Origin: RGIG3178 sp964533965
GTDB taxonomy: Bacteria; Bacillota; Clostridia; Christensenellales; QAND01
DNA length: 64,000 nt
NCBI GenBank assembly: GCA_964533965.1
Contig: CAZHNN010000002.1
Coordinates: 1-64,000, forward strand
Reading direction: 5' to 3'
The notes under the pieces were generated by a model. The model saw nothing but the letters and a program-made list of their open reading frames with translations. It did no database searches and had not been told where the DNA came from. The translations under genes and the position numbers were made by a program. Shown here piece by piece: positions 43,916-52,041 of the stretch. Positions within the stretch are counted from its first letter, which is position 1, and every line of letters starts with the position of its first letter.

Positions 43916-44467
43916 CTATTCGCGGATCTCACGTTCTTTCTGCAGGTATTTGATCTGCTCCGTGTGTTTTTTTGCAGCAAATGCCAGCATGACCGCCAAC
44001 GCGAACAACACGATCGCGCAGGTCAGGTTGACTGTCTGTATGCGATTCAGAGTGCTGAACGCCAATGTGAGGTTGGAAAGGCCGATGCTCAGCTCTGCGA
44101 ATACCAGCGTCAGGAAGAACGCGCGCAGGCGCTTGTGATACGCCAGCTTGGAATGGAGGTCGGAATACAATTCGAATGCTCCCAATTGCGCTTTCTTTCG
44201 CAGGTATACCCAACGCAGTATGCTTCCCACCGTTTCGATGCCCGTTTCGCGCAAAAAATCCAAATAGGCCAAGCTTTTCTGATTTGTCGGCGTATTTTCC
44301 AAAAGTTCAATGCGGTATGCGTATTCGCCCGGCTCGCCCTTCACAAACACATACCGGAAAAAGCCGACCCCAACAAGTGCCCAGCCGCTTTGCGCCATTT
44401 CGTTCAGCCATTTCTCTTCCTTCTCGGCCTGCCAGGCAAAGAACACTTTATATACAACGCGCTTCAT
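43916..44467 (-). CDS. DUF2812-domain membrane protein
   Basis: A 183-residue protein. The N-terminal half is the DUF2812 domain (FFAWQAEKEEKWLNEMAQSGW, then GEYAYRIELLE and YLDFLRETG), and two hydrophobic helices follow (about residues 115-135 and 145-165). DUF2812 proteins are usually encoded next to PadR regulators, as here: the PadR gene overlaps its start by four bases. The function is unknown; by analogy with other PadR-linked membrane proteins it may respond to envelope stress. Confidence 0.82.
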   Translation of the reverse strand: MKRVVYKVFFAWQAEKEEKWLNEMAQSGWALVGVGFFRYVFVKGEPGEYAYRIELLENTPTNQKSLAYLDFLRETGIETVGSILRWVYLRKKAQLGAFELYSDLHSKLAYHKRLRAFFLTLVFAELSIGLSNLTLAFSTLNRIQTVNLTCAIVLFALAVMLAFAAKKHTEQIKYLQKEREIRE

Positions 44468-44781
44468 GAAATATCTCCTCCCGTAATGCTCAATCCGTTC
44501 TCATAGAGTTCTTTAAGCCTACCTATTTCCGCTTGCACAGCCTGTCGGCCCAACGCAGTGATGACGTATTCCTTTCTGCGATCATTTGCCCCGTCGCTGA
44601 GTGCTTTTATCCAGCCGCGATCGCACAGCGTACTGATGGCGCCGTACAGCGTCCCTGCCGCCAGATTCACTCGGTTACCGCTTAGCTTTGCCACGTTCTG
44701 CATGATGCCGTACCCGTGCATCGGGCTATAAAGCGAAAGCAGGATATAATATACCGCTTCCGTCAACGCAAACGCTTCCAT
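44464..44781 (-). CDS. PadR family transcriptional regulator of the DUF2812 unit
   Basis: A 105-residue PadR regulator. The motif YSPMHGYGIMQNVAKLSGNRVNLAAGTLYGAISTLCDRGWI (about residues 17-57) and RRKEYVITALGRQAVQ are the winged helix and wing. The start at 44781 is set by GGAGGG upstream. It is translationally coupled to the DUF2812 gene (ATGA overlap). It is more distant from the two SEDS-associated PadR proteins than they are from each other. An inverted repeat covers its promoter. Confidence 0.92.
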   Translation of the reverse strand: MEAFALTEAVYYILLSLYSPMHGYGIMQNVAKLSGNRVNLAAGTLYGAISTLCDRGWIKALSDGANDRRKEYVITALGRQAVQAEIGRLKELYENGLSITGGDIS

Positions 44782-44825
44782 GCAATCCCTCCAAATCATC
44801 GTCATCCGTTATAACGAAATCCGTT

Positions 44826-44869
44826 ATATCGTCTACCGATATATTATGACGGCTTGGATTTTTTGTCAA
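44826..44869 (-). promoter_or_regulatory. Promoter and inverted repeat of the PadR-DUF2812 unit
   Basis: On the reverse strand TTGACA (44869-44864) and TAATAT (44846-44841) are separated by 17 bases. ATATCG and CGATAT form an inverted repeat at 44826-44842 around a 5-base centre that overlaps the -10 box. Two copies of TATAACGGAT follow further downstream on that strand. Confidence 0.65.
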
Positions 44870-44940
44870 CCCTTTTTTCCAATATTCTTTTGGACAGGCT
44901 TTGTTGCCAAACAGCCCATCTGTTTCCCCAAGGAATGACA

Positions 44941-44972
44941 AAGAAGGCAGGCTTGTTCAGCCTGCCTTCTTA
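44941..44972 (-). terminator. Intrinsic terminator
   Basis: AAGAAGGCAGGC and GCCTGCCTTCTT form a 12-bp stem just after the MerR stop codon on the reverse strand. Confidence 0.82.
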
Positions 44973-44982
44973 GGTCTTTGTT

Positions 44983-45777
44983 CTATTTTCGAATGGGGAA
45001 AAATACCTCCGTGACAAGCTCCTCCGGCCGTGTGCTGCTCTCCATTCCTTTGATATAGACTTCAAACGGCGGACCGCTTATCATGAAGCCTTCGCCTTTT
45101 ACCCATTCCATCAGCGCGGTATAGCATCTTCCGATCTCGTCATACGGGCCTATGTGCTGCGCATAGCAGCATAAACCGGGCTCGAGCTTTCGGATATGCT
45201 CCCCGCTTGCCGTTTGCACTTCGACGCCAACCTCGCAGTCGAAGTCCTCCGGATTGAAGTCCTCGCTGTGGTAAATCGCGATGGGCGGCCCTATCGGCTT
45301 AAGCCGGCTTCTGCCAAGTCCGGCGAAGAGTTCGCCGATGGCGTCTGCAAAATCCCTAACGCTCATCCTCCTGCGCACAGAATAGATATTCTTCGGCTGA
45401 ACCTCAGCGGTCTTGATTGAATAGTTCGTCTGCATGATATTCTCACACCTTTCAAGCTTTTGGATGTCCTGCCCCATAAGCTGCAGGACATGGTTTTGTT
45501 CATCGATTTCCCGTAAAAGCTCACACCGTTTGTCCTGCATCCGTACCATGAGCTGGTTGCAATCGGATAGAAGCGCGGCGGCTATTTCGGGCAAGGAAAA
45601 CCGGTATTGTTTGAGCTTTACGATCAGAAGCATCTCCCGCAATTGCGATACGTCGTAGTACCGGTAGCCGGTGCCGGGGTCGATATGCCTTGGTTTGAAC
45701 AGACCGATCTGGTCATAGTAGCGAAGCGTTTTTGCGGCTACGCGGCTGATTCTGGAGAATTCTCCGATGGTTAGCAT
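44983..45777 (-). CDS. MerR-type regulator with GyrI-like effector domain
   Basis: A 264-residue regulator. Residues 1-70 form the MerR winged helix (LTIGEFSRISRVAAKTLRYYDQIGLFKP and GYRYYD), a coiled helix follows to about residue 110, and the C-terminal 150 residues are a GyrI-like small-molecule domain as in BmrR/BltR-like proteins. Such regulators sense lipophilic or cationic drugs. The start at 45777 has GGAGCG upstream. Its own promoter has the 19-base spacer typical of MerR control. No efflux pump lies next to it. Confidence 0.9.
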   Translation of the reverse strand: MLTIGEFSRISRVAAKTLRYYDQIGLFKPRHIDPGTGYRYYDVSQLREMLLIVKLKQYRFSLPEIAAALLSDCNQLMVRMQDKRCELLREIDEQNHVLQLMGQDIQKLERCENIMQTNYSIKTAEVQPKNIYSVRRRMSVRDFADAIGELFAGLGRSRLKPIGPPIAIYHSEDFNPEDFDCEVGVEVQTASGEHIRKLEPGLCCYAQHIGPYDEIGRCYTALMEWVKGEGFMISGPPFEVYIKGMESSTRPEELVTEVFFPIRK

Positions 45778-45815
45778 GCGATCGCTCCTTTTGGTTTTGA
45801 ACATGTTCCGGCGTA

Positions 45816-45846
45816 AGCATACGGCTTCCAGTAAGGGGAAAGTCAA
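45816..45846 (-). promoter_or_regulatory. MerR-type promoter with 19-bp spacer
   Basis: On the reverse strand TTGACT (45846-45841) and TATGCT (45821-45816) are separated by 19 bases, the overlong spacer that MerR proteins untwist. TTCC and GGAA mark an inverted repeat (TTCCCCTTACTGGAAGCC) within the spacer. It lies about 40 bases before the MerR gene, which is therefore probably autoregulated. Confidence 0.78.
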
Positions 45847-45916
45847 GGGGACTTTGAAAAAATATTTCATGTTTTTAAACGCTTATTGACAGTGTGAAAG
45901 CCTGTCCCTATACTCA

Positions 45917-45980
45917 CAGAGGGAATGAAGTTCTCCCCTGGCTTTGCCTAAACCGCTTTGAGCTGATGACTTCTACGCAA
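45917..45980 (+). ncRNA. Fluoride riboswitch (crcB motif)
   Basis: The sequence shows the crcB-motif elements in order: GGGAATGAAGTT with the closing TCCC, a small GGCTTTGCC hairpin insert, the AAACCGC segment, and GCTGATGACTTCTAC, whose ACTTC pairs with GAAGT. It lies just upstream of two crcB/fluC genes, the classic target. The ribosome binding site AAGGGGG at about 45996 could pair with TCTCCCC in the aptamer, suggesting control of translation; no T-run terminator is seen between aptamer and start codon. Confidence 0.82.
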
Positions 45981-46007
45981 GCGCTTTACGGCAAAAGGGG
46001 GACTTCC

Positions 46008-46418
46008 ATGCGCGAATACCTGTCCATTGGTTTTGGCGGCGCTCTGGGCGCGATCGCCCGGCTGTCGTTGGGTTCAGTTCGTCTGTTGCCCCTTCAAAGC
46101 GGCTTTCCGGTCAACACGCTGCTGATCAACGTACTCGGCAGTTTCTGCCTCTCAGCACTGTTGACACTTTTTACGATCAAGGGTATTAAACGCCATATAC
46201 AACTGGGGTTGACAACGGGCTTTTTAGGCGCTTTTACAACGTTCTCCGCGCTGTGCCGTGAATCCGTCTCCCTTTTAATGGCAAGACAGATCGCAACCGC
46301 TCTTTTTTATATCGCCTTTTCGCTTTGTTTGGGATTGTCGGCCATCTACCTCGGAAGAGTCTTCATCCGGTTGATGTTTGTAAAGCGCATGCAAGAACGT
46401 GAGGAGGCAGCCGAATGA
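46008..46418 (+). CDS. crcB: Fluoride channel subunit CrcB/FluC, first copy
   Basis: A 136-residue membrane protein with four hydrophobic helices. Family signatures are GFGGALGAIARL at the N-terminus, PVNTLLINVLGSFCL, and TTGFLGAFTTFSAL with the break-helix and phenylalanines that line the fluoride path. FluC exports fluoride. The start at 46008 lies after the riboswitch with GGGGGA upstream; longer readings would run through the riboswitch. A second copy overlaps by four bases; in Gram-positive bacteria such pairs usually form heterodimers. Confidence 0.93.
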   Translation: MREYLSIGFGGALGAIARLSLGSVRLLPLQSGFPVNTLLINVLGSFCLSALLTLFTIKGIKRHIQLGLTTGFLGAFTTFSALCRESVSLLMARQIATALFYIAFSLCLGLSAIYLGRVFIRLMFVKRMQEREEAAE

Positions 46419-46777
46419 CCGCGGTATTGGTTGGCATAGGCGGGGCGCTTGGCAGCATCGTGCGGTATGCGCTTTCAAAACGCATTTCGGCAAAGTCCAA
46501 ATCGATCTATCCGCTTGGCACCTTTTTGATCAACCTATCGGGTGCGCTTCTGCTGGGCGTTGTGATGGCGCTGAACGTTTCACATTCCCTGGCATTGCTG
46601 TTCGCTACGGGTTTTTTAGGCGCTTACACCACATTTTCGACGTTCATGTACGAGATCTTCAACCTGTATGAAAGAGGCCACCAGCGGAAATCAGCACTCT
46701 ATATGGCATTGACGCTGGCATTGGGATTGCTGGGCTTCGCGCTGGGCTATTATTGTCCCCGGTTGTTTGTATCGTAA
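46415..46777 (+). CDS. crcB: Fluoride channel subunit CrcB/FluC, second copy
   Basis: A 120-residue membrane protein with four hydrophobic helices and the same motifs as the preceding gene: GIGGALGSIVRY, GTFLINLSGALLLG and ATGFLGAYTTFSTFMYE. It starts in the ATGA overlap with copy 1, so translation is coupled. Two unequal copies suggest a heterodimeric channel with opposite membrane insertion of the subunits. Both lie under the same fluoride riboswitch. Confidence 0.93.
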   Translation: MTAVLVGIGGALGSIVRYALSKRISAKSKSIYPLGTFLINLSGALLLGVVMALNVSHSLALLFATGFLGAYTTFSTFMYEIFNLYERGHQRKSALYMALTLALGLLGFALGYYCPRLFVS

Positions 46778-46969
46778 AAATAACTCTGTCCGGTTTATTT
46801 TGCATACATATTGCTCTCGTGTGGAATAACCAGACCATGTATGCGGTCTTCCCGTGGTATTTTTCCACGATTTATCTTATGAATTCCATGCAGCACCGAC
46901 ATGATTCGATGCATATCCGTCTTAAAATGCTATAATAAAATAGCCATTTATAGATAAAGGGGTAACGCC

Positions 46970-47854
46970 ATGAGCAACATCAGGATCATTGCCGACAGCA
47001 CCTGCGATCTTGATCCTTCTCTGGTTCAAAGTACAGGATTTGTTCTGGAACGGATGCCACTGACCATTTCTGTAGCGGAAAAGAATTATCTGGATGGCGA
47101 AGAGATAACGATCGCCGAGATATACGAGTTGATGCGCAACGATATCCTTCCAAAGACCGCACAAATCCCGTATTACAGAGTAGAAAGCCTTTTCAGATCC
47201 ATTTTGGAAAACGGCGATGACCTCATCTACATCGCCTTCTCAAGCAAGCTGTCGGGTTGCTATGATTTGGCCACTCTGGTGGCAAACGAACTCTGCGCTC
47301 AATACCCAAAGCGCCATGTAGCTATCATCGATTCCAAAGGCGGCTCCGGCGCCACCGGGCTGATCGTGCTGCAGGCGCTTCGGATGGCAAGGGATGGTTT
47401 GCCGTTTGAAACCATCGAATCCGAGATCAGGTTCATGGCTGACAACATAGAGCACGTGTTCTCCGTGGATAATCTGCAATGGCTAGCAAAGGGCGGCCGC
47501 ATCCCCCATATCGTGGGGTATGTCGGGAGCAAGCTGCATTTGCATCCCATCCTGAACTTTGAAAGCGGCTGCATCGTTTTGAAAAAGATGGTGCAAGGGA
47601 AAAAGAAAGCCATCCGCACGGTGGCCGAAGAAATCATACGGCGGTCGGCAGCGTTTCCAAACCAGCTCATCGCCATCAGCCATGCGGACGATCAGGAATC
47701 GGCACATGCCCTGGAAGCTCTGATCAAACATGAACTGCCGGAATGTACCACCACAATTCGCCATATCGGCGGGGTCCTGGGAGTCCACCTAGGACTTAGG
47801 GGCATCGGCGCGTTCTGTCTGAGCCTGCAGCCGAATCAATATCGATTTATCTAA
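46970..47854 (+). CDS. DegV family fatty-acid-binding protein
   Basis: A 294-residue DegV protein. The N-terminus IRIIADSTCDL is the family start; the lipid-binding pocket motifs are TAQIPYYR, IAFSSKLSGCYD, IIDSKGGSGATGL and the C-terminal HIGGVLGVHLG. DegV (FakB-like) proteins bind a fatty acid and present it to the FakA kinase, which phosphorylates it for membrane lipid synthesis. No fakA is nearby. AAGGGGTAA precedes the ATG. The protein has a usual length. Confidence 0.92.
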   Translation: MSNIRIIADSTCDLDPSLVQSTGFVLERMPLTISVAEKNYLDGEEITIAEIYELMRNDILPKTAQIPYYRVESLFRSILENGDDLIYIAFSSKLSGCYDLATLVANELCAQYPKRHVAIIDSKGGSGATGLIVLQALRMARDGLPFETIESEIRFMADNIEHVFSVDNLQWLAKGGRIPHIVGYVGSKLHLHPILNFESGCIVLKKMVQGKKKAIRTVAEEIIRRSAAFPNQLIAISHADDQESAHALEALIKHELPECTTTIRHIGGVLGVHLGLRGIGAFCLSLQPNQYRFI

Positions 47855-47862
47855 GATAAGAC

Positions 47863-49005
47863 CTACGGGTTCTCAATTCGATCCTCTTCTTCCTTACGCT
47901 CGCTTGCTTTGTGCAAGAATCTCAACTGCAGCCACCGACGCCGTTTAAGCGATGTAAAGAACAGTGCGCCTATGGTTTGGCGTAAGAATTTTCTGGTCTG
48001 TTCGTCTATTCCCATCATGGCGTTGAGCGCCTCAATCGCGTTGTTCCGCCAATCCTCCGAGAATTCAGACACTGTTTCGATGTTGGTAGCCTGAATGATC
48101 CGGTAGATGGAGTCGATGAACAATGCCCGTTGCTCGTCGGTGAAGCCGCTCAGCCATTCATCCAGCCTGTCGTTTAGATGCACCGCGCTATGCGACAGCC
48201 GTTCCGCATAGTGGAAATCATCGTCTTCGATCTCCCAGGAAAAAGGGTCGTGCTGCAAGATCCAGAACTTGTTGCTCTCCACCACCGAGTATTCGCCCTT
48301 TTGGTATAACAGCATCCCCACCACGGACGATTGCGGCACATACAGGCGTATACGGGGTTCAATGGACTTGTATCCTTCGCTTTGGATCACCTCTTGTCGG
48401 AACCCCGGGCCGTCGTGGTTGTAGATCTCTGCGATCCTTGGCCTATGCGCATCGTCGCAAGCCATCGCGGCATATACCGCGAGGTTTCCGCCCTTGGAAT
48501 GCCCGCCCACCCGCAAGGCATTCGGCAGCCTGGACGCTACGGCATTCAGGTATTTCACGCTTTCCTGCTGTGCCGGGACCGGATAGACATAGGTCATGTT
48601 GAAGTCCTCTTTCCAGCCCACAACTGTGTTGTCGGTGCCGCGATAGGCGATATAGGCGGTATCGTCCGGAAGCAAAAAGGTGATCGCCGCAAACTGCTTC
48701 TGCACCGTTTCATCAAGTTGATTCACATAACCGGTCACGCGCAGGTCGCAAAAGCGCGGACTATGTACAAGTGCTTCCGCCAATTCCTGGCGGTACTTCA
48801 TATCGTGATGGCGTGATACCATTTCCCCGGCATGCGATTGTAAAAGGCTTCCCAGGTGAACTGTCTCTTGCGATTCTATCCCCGGAACCAGGTTGTCGAA
48901 TTGAAGATAGGAAATCGTCGACAGAATAAGGCTGTCTACGGCGCTCAGTGGTTTTTCTGTGAGCGTGTGTTGCTCACTTTGCGCGTAATCGATGATGTTC
49001 TTCAT
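47863..49005 (-). CDS. DUF2974 (Mbeg1-like) lipase-type protein
   Basis: A 380-residue protein of the DUF2974 alpha/beta-hydrolase family. Its nucleophile elbow is VGGHSKGGNLAVYAA (serine about residue 165), preceded by AYRGTDNTVVGWKEDFNM; the acid and base follow in the C-terminal half (QHDPFSWE). The fold is lipase-like, but activity on lipids in bacteria is not shown. The start at 49005 is set by GGGGGTCGC. It ends convergent with the DegV gene (eight bases apart). Confidence 0.82.
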   Translation of the reverse strand: MKNIIDYAQSEQHTLTEKPLSAVDSLILSTISYLQFDNLVPGIESQETVHLGSLLQSHAGEMVSRHHDMKYRQELAEALVHSPRFCDLRVTGYVNQLDETVQKQFAAITFLLPDDTAYIAYRGTDNTVVGWKEDFNMTYVYPVPAQQESVKYLNAVASRLPNALRVGGHSKGGNLAVYAAMACDDAHRPRIAEIYNHDGPGFRQEVIQSEGYKSIEPRIRLYVPQSSVVGMLLYQKGEYSVVESNKFWILQHDPFSWEIEDDDFHYAERLSHSAVHLNDRLDEWLSGFTDEQRALFIDSIYRIIQATNIETVSEFSEDWRNNAIEALNAMMGIDEQTRKFLRQTIGALFFTSLKRRRWLQLRFLHKASERKEEEDRIENP

Positions 49006-49051
49006 GCGACCCCCAAAAATCAAAGAATTGCCCGATTTCATGATAAGAATT

Positions 49052-49615
49052 CTAGGGATGCATCGAACGCATTCGTTCGTACATCTTGAACATCGTGTTC
49101 ATGTTCCTGGATGTCATCACGTTCTTGTATCGCGCATCGCCAAGCACATGGTAGCCAAATTCCGAGGTGAGCGTCATGCCTTTGGGCACTATCCAAAACG
49201 CCCCCTGCGTGTGCGGCATCCATTGCTCGTTCTCTTCATGTTGCATCGCCTCAAACCGGCCGGTCAATTCCCGAATGATCTGTTTATCATCACAGAGCAG
49301 AAAGTATTGGTGGCAACCCTCGGGGACTTTGATCGCTTCGGCAGACGCGCAGATCTGCTCCATGTCTTCCCTGTCACGCAGCAGCACGTACGCTTCATAG
49401 CCGAACCGGTGGCTCAATTCACGTTCGATTACACCCTTGAGCTCTTCCCTGTCCTGAAAATCGTTTGGCGACGTTACGATGACATTTCCGGTTGCAAGCT
49501 TGGTCTGCACATTCAAAAACCCCATGTCCGAAAATGCCTGCCGCAGATCTTCCATTTTGATGCGAATACTTCCAATGTTCACACCCCGAAGAAACACACA
49601 GTATGTTTTTCCCAC
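49052..49615 (-). CDS. DUF1697 protein
   Basis: A 187-residue protein of the DUF1697 family. The N-terminus TYCVFLRGVNIG is typical (the family starts with AFLRGINVGG-like strands), followed by MEDLRQAFSDMGFLNVQTKLATGNVIVTS and a C-terminal MTSRNMNTMFKM motif. The fold is ferredoxin-like; function is unknown. GTG at 49615 is chosen because GGGAGG lies nine bases upstream and it places the conserved strand at residue 2. Confidence 0.85.
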   Translation of the reverse strand: MGKTYCVFLRGVNIGSIRIKMEDLRQAFSDMGFLNVQTKLATGNVIVTSPNDFQDREELKGVIERELSHRFGYEAYVLLRDREDMEQICASAEAIKVPEGCHQYFLLCDDKQIIRELTGRFEAMQHEENEQWMPHTQGAFWIVPKGMTLTSEFGYHVLGDARYKNVMTSRNMNTMFKMYERMRSMHP

Positions 49616-49770
49616 GGTCTTTGCCTCCCGTCCACACGCCTGTGCAGAGCATAGAATACCCCACAAGCCGATGTTCCTATTATTGTATCCCAAATGGCAT
49701 AGTATTCCAACCAAGACACACGGCGCCTATTCTGATACAATGGATTGCAGAACAAAAAGGGGATGAAGCC

Positions 49771-50427
49771 ATGGATCTGGTATTTGCACCGGGGTGCGCC
49801 TTGCAGCTTTACAAGCCGCAATTGGCCAATAGAGTGTCGGATTTCTTACACTCTCAATTTGGAACCGTTCCGGTCCACAACATCTGCTGCCGGTTTGCAC
49901 CAAAGCTGTCCGATGCTCGGATCATCACCATTTGCTCGGGATGTGACAGACGCTTTCGTTCTCTATACGAGGGCATTACAACGGTTTCCCTGTGGGAAGT
50001 GTTGGATGAGTGCCAGACATTCCCGTTCCCGGATTACTGCGGCACGAAGATGTCCGTCCAAGACGCCTGTCCAACGCGAACCGAGCAAAGGGTGCACCTC
50101 GCCGTGCGCAGTCTGCTGAAAAAAATGAATGTTGCCGTCATCGAGCCGGAGCATACCAAATCCAATGCCATTTGCTGTGGGGACAGCTTTTTCGGAGCGC
50201 TGCCCGTTGATGAACTCAAAGCCAAGATGAAGCAAAGAGCTTCGCAAATGCCCTGTGAAGACGTTGTCGTGTATTGCGTGTCCTGTGTTAAAGCGATGCA
50301 CATAGGCAACAGGTCGCCTCATTATCTGTTGGATCTGTTGTTCGGCGAGCCTACGGAATATGAGTCAAGCGAACCCGAGACGTGGCACGCTATGCTAGAC
50401 GAGTATATTTCTGATCATAAGGAGTAA
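49771..50427 (+). CDS. Cysteine-rich (CCG-domain-like) Fe-S binding protein
   Basis: A 218-residue soluble protein rich in cysteine. It starts with FAPGCAL, then has NICCRF, TICSGCDRRF, DACPTR, the pair ICCGDSFFG and the late VYCVSCVKAMH. The C-CG and CCG patterns recall the cysteine-rich domain of heterodisulfide reductase subunit B and related Fe-S proteins, which bind an unusual [4Fe-4S] cluster. It probably acts in electron transfer or thiol chemistry, but no partner is adjacent. ATG 49771 follows AAAGGGGATG. Confidence 0.65.
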   Translation: MDLVFAPGCALQLYKPQLANRVSDFLHSQFGTVPVHNICCRFAPKLSDARIITICSGCDRRFRSLYEGITTVSLWEVLDECQTFPFPDYCGTKMSVQDACPTRTEQRVHLAVRSLLKKMNVAVIEPEHTKSNAICCGDSFFGALPVDELKAKMKQRASQMPCEDVVVYCVSCVKAMHIGNRSPHYLLDLLFGEPTEYESSEPETWHAMLDEYISDHKE

Positions 50428-50470
50428 GCAAAAAGAGATACGGCAGGCTCTTGCGTAATATCCTGCGCGA

Positions 50471-51151
50471 TCATACACCTTTTTTCTTTAGCCTGAGCGC
50501 CATCGCATCGGGGTCGAAGATCCGCTCGTTTTTCAGATAGCGCTCCAACAGGTATTCCATCATGGCATGCTCATACTGTTCGTTTTTCACATTGGGAGAA
50601 TGGATGTCGCCCACGGTGCCGTTTCCAAGCTTACGAAGGATTTTTTGATGGACGTCGTGGAAGAGTTCGTCTGTCATCTGGAATTCCACGCCGCAAAAGG
50701 TACACCGGTTGCTTTTATGCTCAGCAAAATGGGCGCTGGTGTATTCTCCGCACCTGGGGCAATACACGAGCATGTTTTTGTCCACACGGATCGTACTGCC
50801 ATAGAGCTTGTGTAGCGTGTGGTTAAAATGAAAGTCGCCCTTGGCGATATCCAAATACCGCTGCGCCGTCTTTTGCTTTTCCGCCTCGCTCATGTCAGAC
50901 CATTTTTTGCGTGACATGATCGAGATCACTTCTCCCCGACACATCGCGCAGAACTTTTCCTTCCTTGCCATAATAGCAAAATGGCCGCAGCGCTCGCAGA
51001 TGGTGATGTATTCCGTGTCGTCGGTTTCCTCTACGGCTTCTTCGTCGTCTTCCACGGTGCCCACAAAAGCGCCGCAGACCGGGCAAAGCGGAAGCTCTCC
51101 CAGTTCATTTTCTTGTATTTGGCTGCTGCATAAGGGACAGATCGTTGCCAT
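50471..51151 (-). CDS. Multi-zinc-ribbon protein
   Basis: A 226-residue soluble protein with four zinc ribbons: CPLCSSQIQ...CPVCGA at the N-terminus, CERCGHFA...CAMCRG in the middle, and YCPRCGEYTSAHFAEHKSNRCTFCGVE later. An acidic stretch (EDDEEAVEETDDTE) lies between the first two. The remaining helices have no recognised fold. Zinc-ribbon arrays usually bind nucleic acid or protein; function is unknown. GGGGGAGG precedes the start. Confidence 0.75.
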   Translation of the reverse strand: MATICPLCSSQIQENELGELPLCPVCGAFVGTVEDDEEAVEETDDTEYITICERCGHFAIMARKEKFCAMCRGEVISIMSRKKWSDMSEAEKQKTAQRYLDIAKGDFHFNHTLHKLYGSTIRVDKNMLVYCPRCGEYTSAHFAEHKSNRCTFCGVEFQMTDELFHDVHQKILRKLGNGTVGDIHSPNVKNEQYEHAMMEYLLERYLKNERIFDPDAMALRLKKKGV

Positions 51152-51251
51152 TTGTGCACCTCCCCCACAAACATAAACCTAATATTTTATAAAATTGTCA
51201 TCATTTTACTATCCCTTAACTCTATTTTCAATATCCCTCTTTAAAGGCTAA

Positions 51252-51737
51252 TTATCGCTCTTCTTGCTTGGCCAGACGATTTAGCTCATCCCCCGTTATC
51301 CGGTACGTCGTCCATTCATCCAGGGATTTGCCACCCATTGCTTTGTAGAATTCGATGGAAGGTGTATTCCAGTCAAGGCAATTCCACTCGAGCCTCCCGC
51401 AGCCCTGTTCCAAACAGATCTGCGCAATCCGTATGAACAATGCCTTTCCCAAACCCTTTTTTCGGAATGCCGGCTTCACATAAAGATCCTCGATGAATAT
51501 TCCGGACTTGCCCAAAAACGTGGAGAAATTATGGAAGTAAAGCGCAAACCCGGCAGGCAGACCATCCAATTCACAGATCAGCGCCTCCGCCTTGTTCTTT
51601 TCAAACATCCATTCCCGCAAGCCCTGCTCCGTTGCCACAACCTGATCCAACATATGTTCGTATTCTGCCAATTCCCGGATAAACCCCAGCATCAGCGGCA
51701 CGTCCTGTACCGTTGCCGGACGAATTATAATTTCCAA
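51252..51737 (-). CDS. GNAT family N-acetyltransferase
   Basis: A 161-residue acetyltransferase. Motif A is IFIEDLYVKPAFRKKGLGKALFIRIAQI, including the RKKGLGKAL acetyl-CoA loop (about residues 85-95), and motif B is LEWNCLDWNTPSIEFYKAMGG; this is the diamine/spermidine acetyltransferase-like style. TTG at 51737 is favoured, since AAGGGG lies eight bases upstream and it begins at the first strand (EIIIRPAT); ATG 51764 would add nine residues. Confidence 0.85.
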   Translation of the reverse strand: MEIIIRPATVQDVPLMLGFIRELAEYEHMLDQVVATEQGLREWMFEKNKAEALICELDGLPAGFALYFHNFSTFLGKSGIFIEDLYVKPAFRKKGLGKALFIRIAQICLEQGCGRLEWNCLDWNTPSIEFYKAMGGKSLDEWTTYRITGDELNRLAKQEER

Positions 51738-52041
51738 ATGAAAAGCCCCTTCTTTGGTTTTCATCATACTATCACAAACCGCCAAAAATGAACAATCGCC
51801 GTTGCACCGGCCATTCCCCTCCTACATATTTCGCACTGCGCTTCGCGTATTATGACGCCATTTGTTGTAATGTATAATATCCTATATTATTATATATTAT
51901 GATACTTAATTATATAATAATGCGTTAATCTGTTATTTCTTTGATCTCTAAATCATATTGCCTTTGTTGCATTTCGATCCCTATGACAGGAAACATAAGA
52001 ACCTCCCGATTGCGGAACCATGAATGTCAGGAAGTGCTTTG

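Noticed and set aside
45894..46007. Longer N-terminus for the first crcB gene
   Set aside because: The extra 38 residues would be encoded by the fluoride riboswitch, and a good ribosome binding site precedes ATG 46008.
51870..51935. Replication origin or attachment site in an AT-rich run
   Set aside because: Only simple AT-rich sequence is seen, with no DnaA boxes, iterons or flanking direct repeats.
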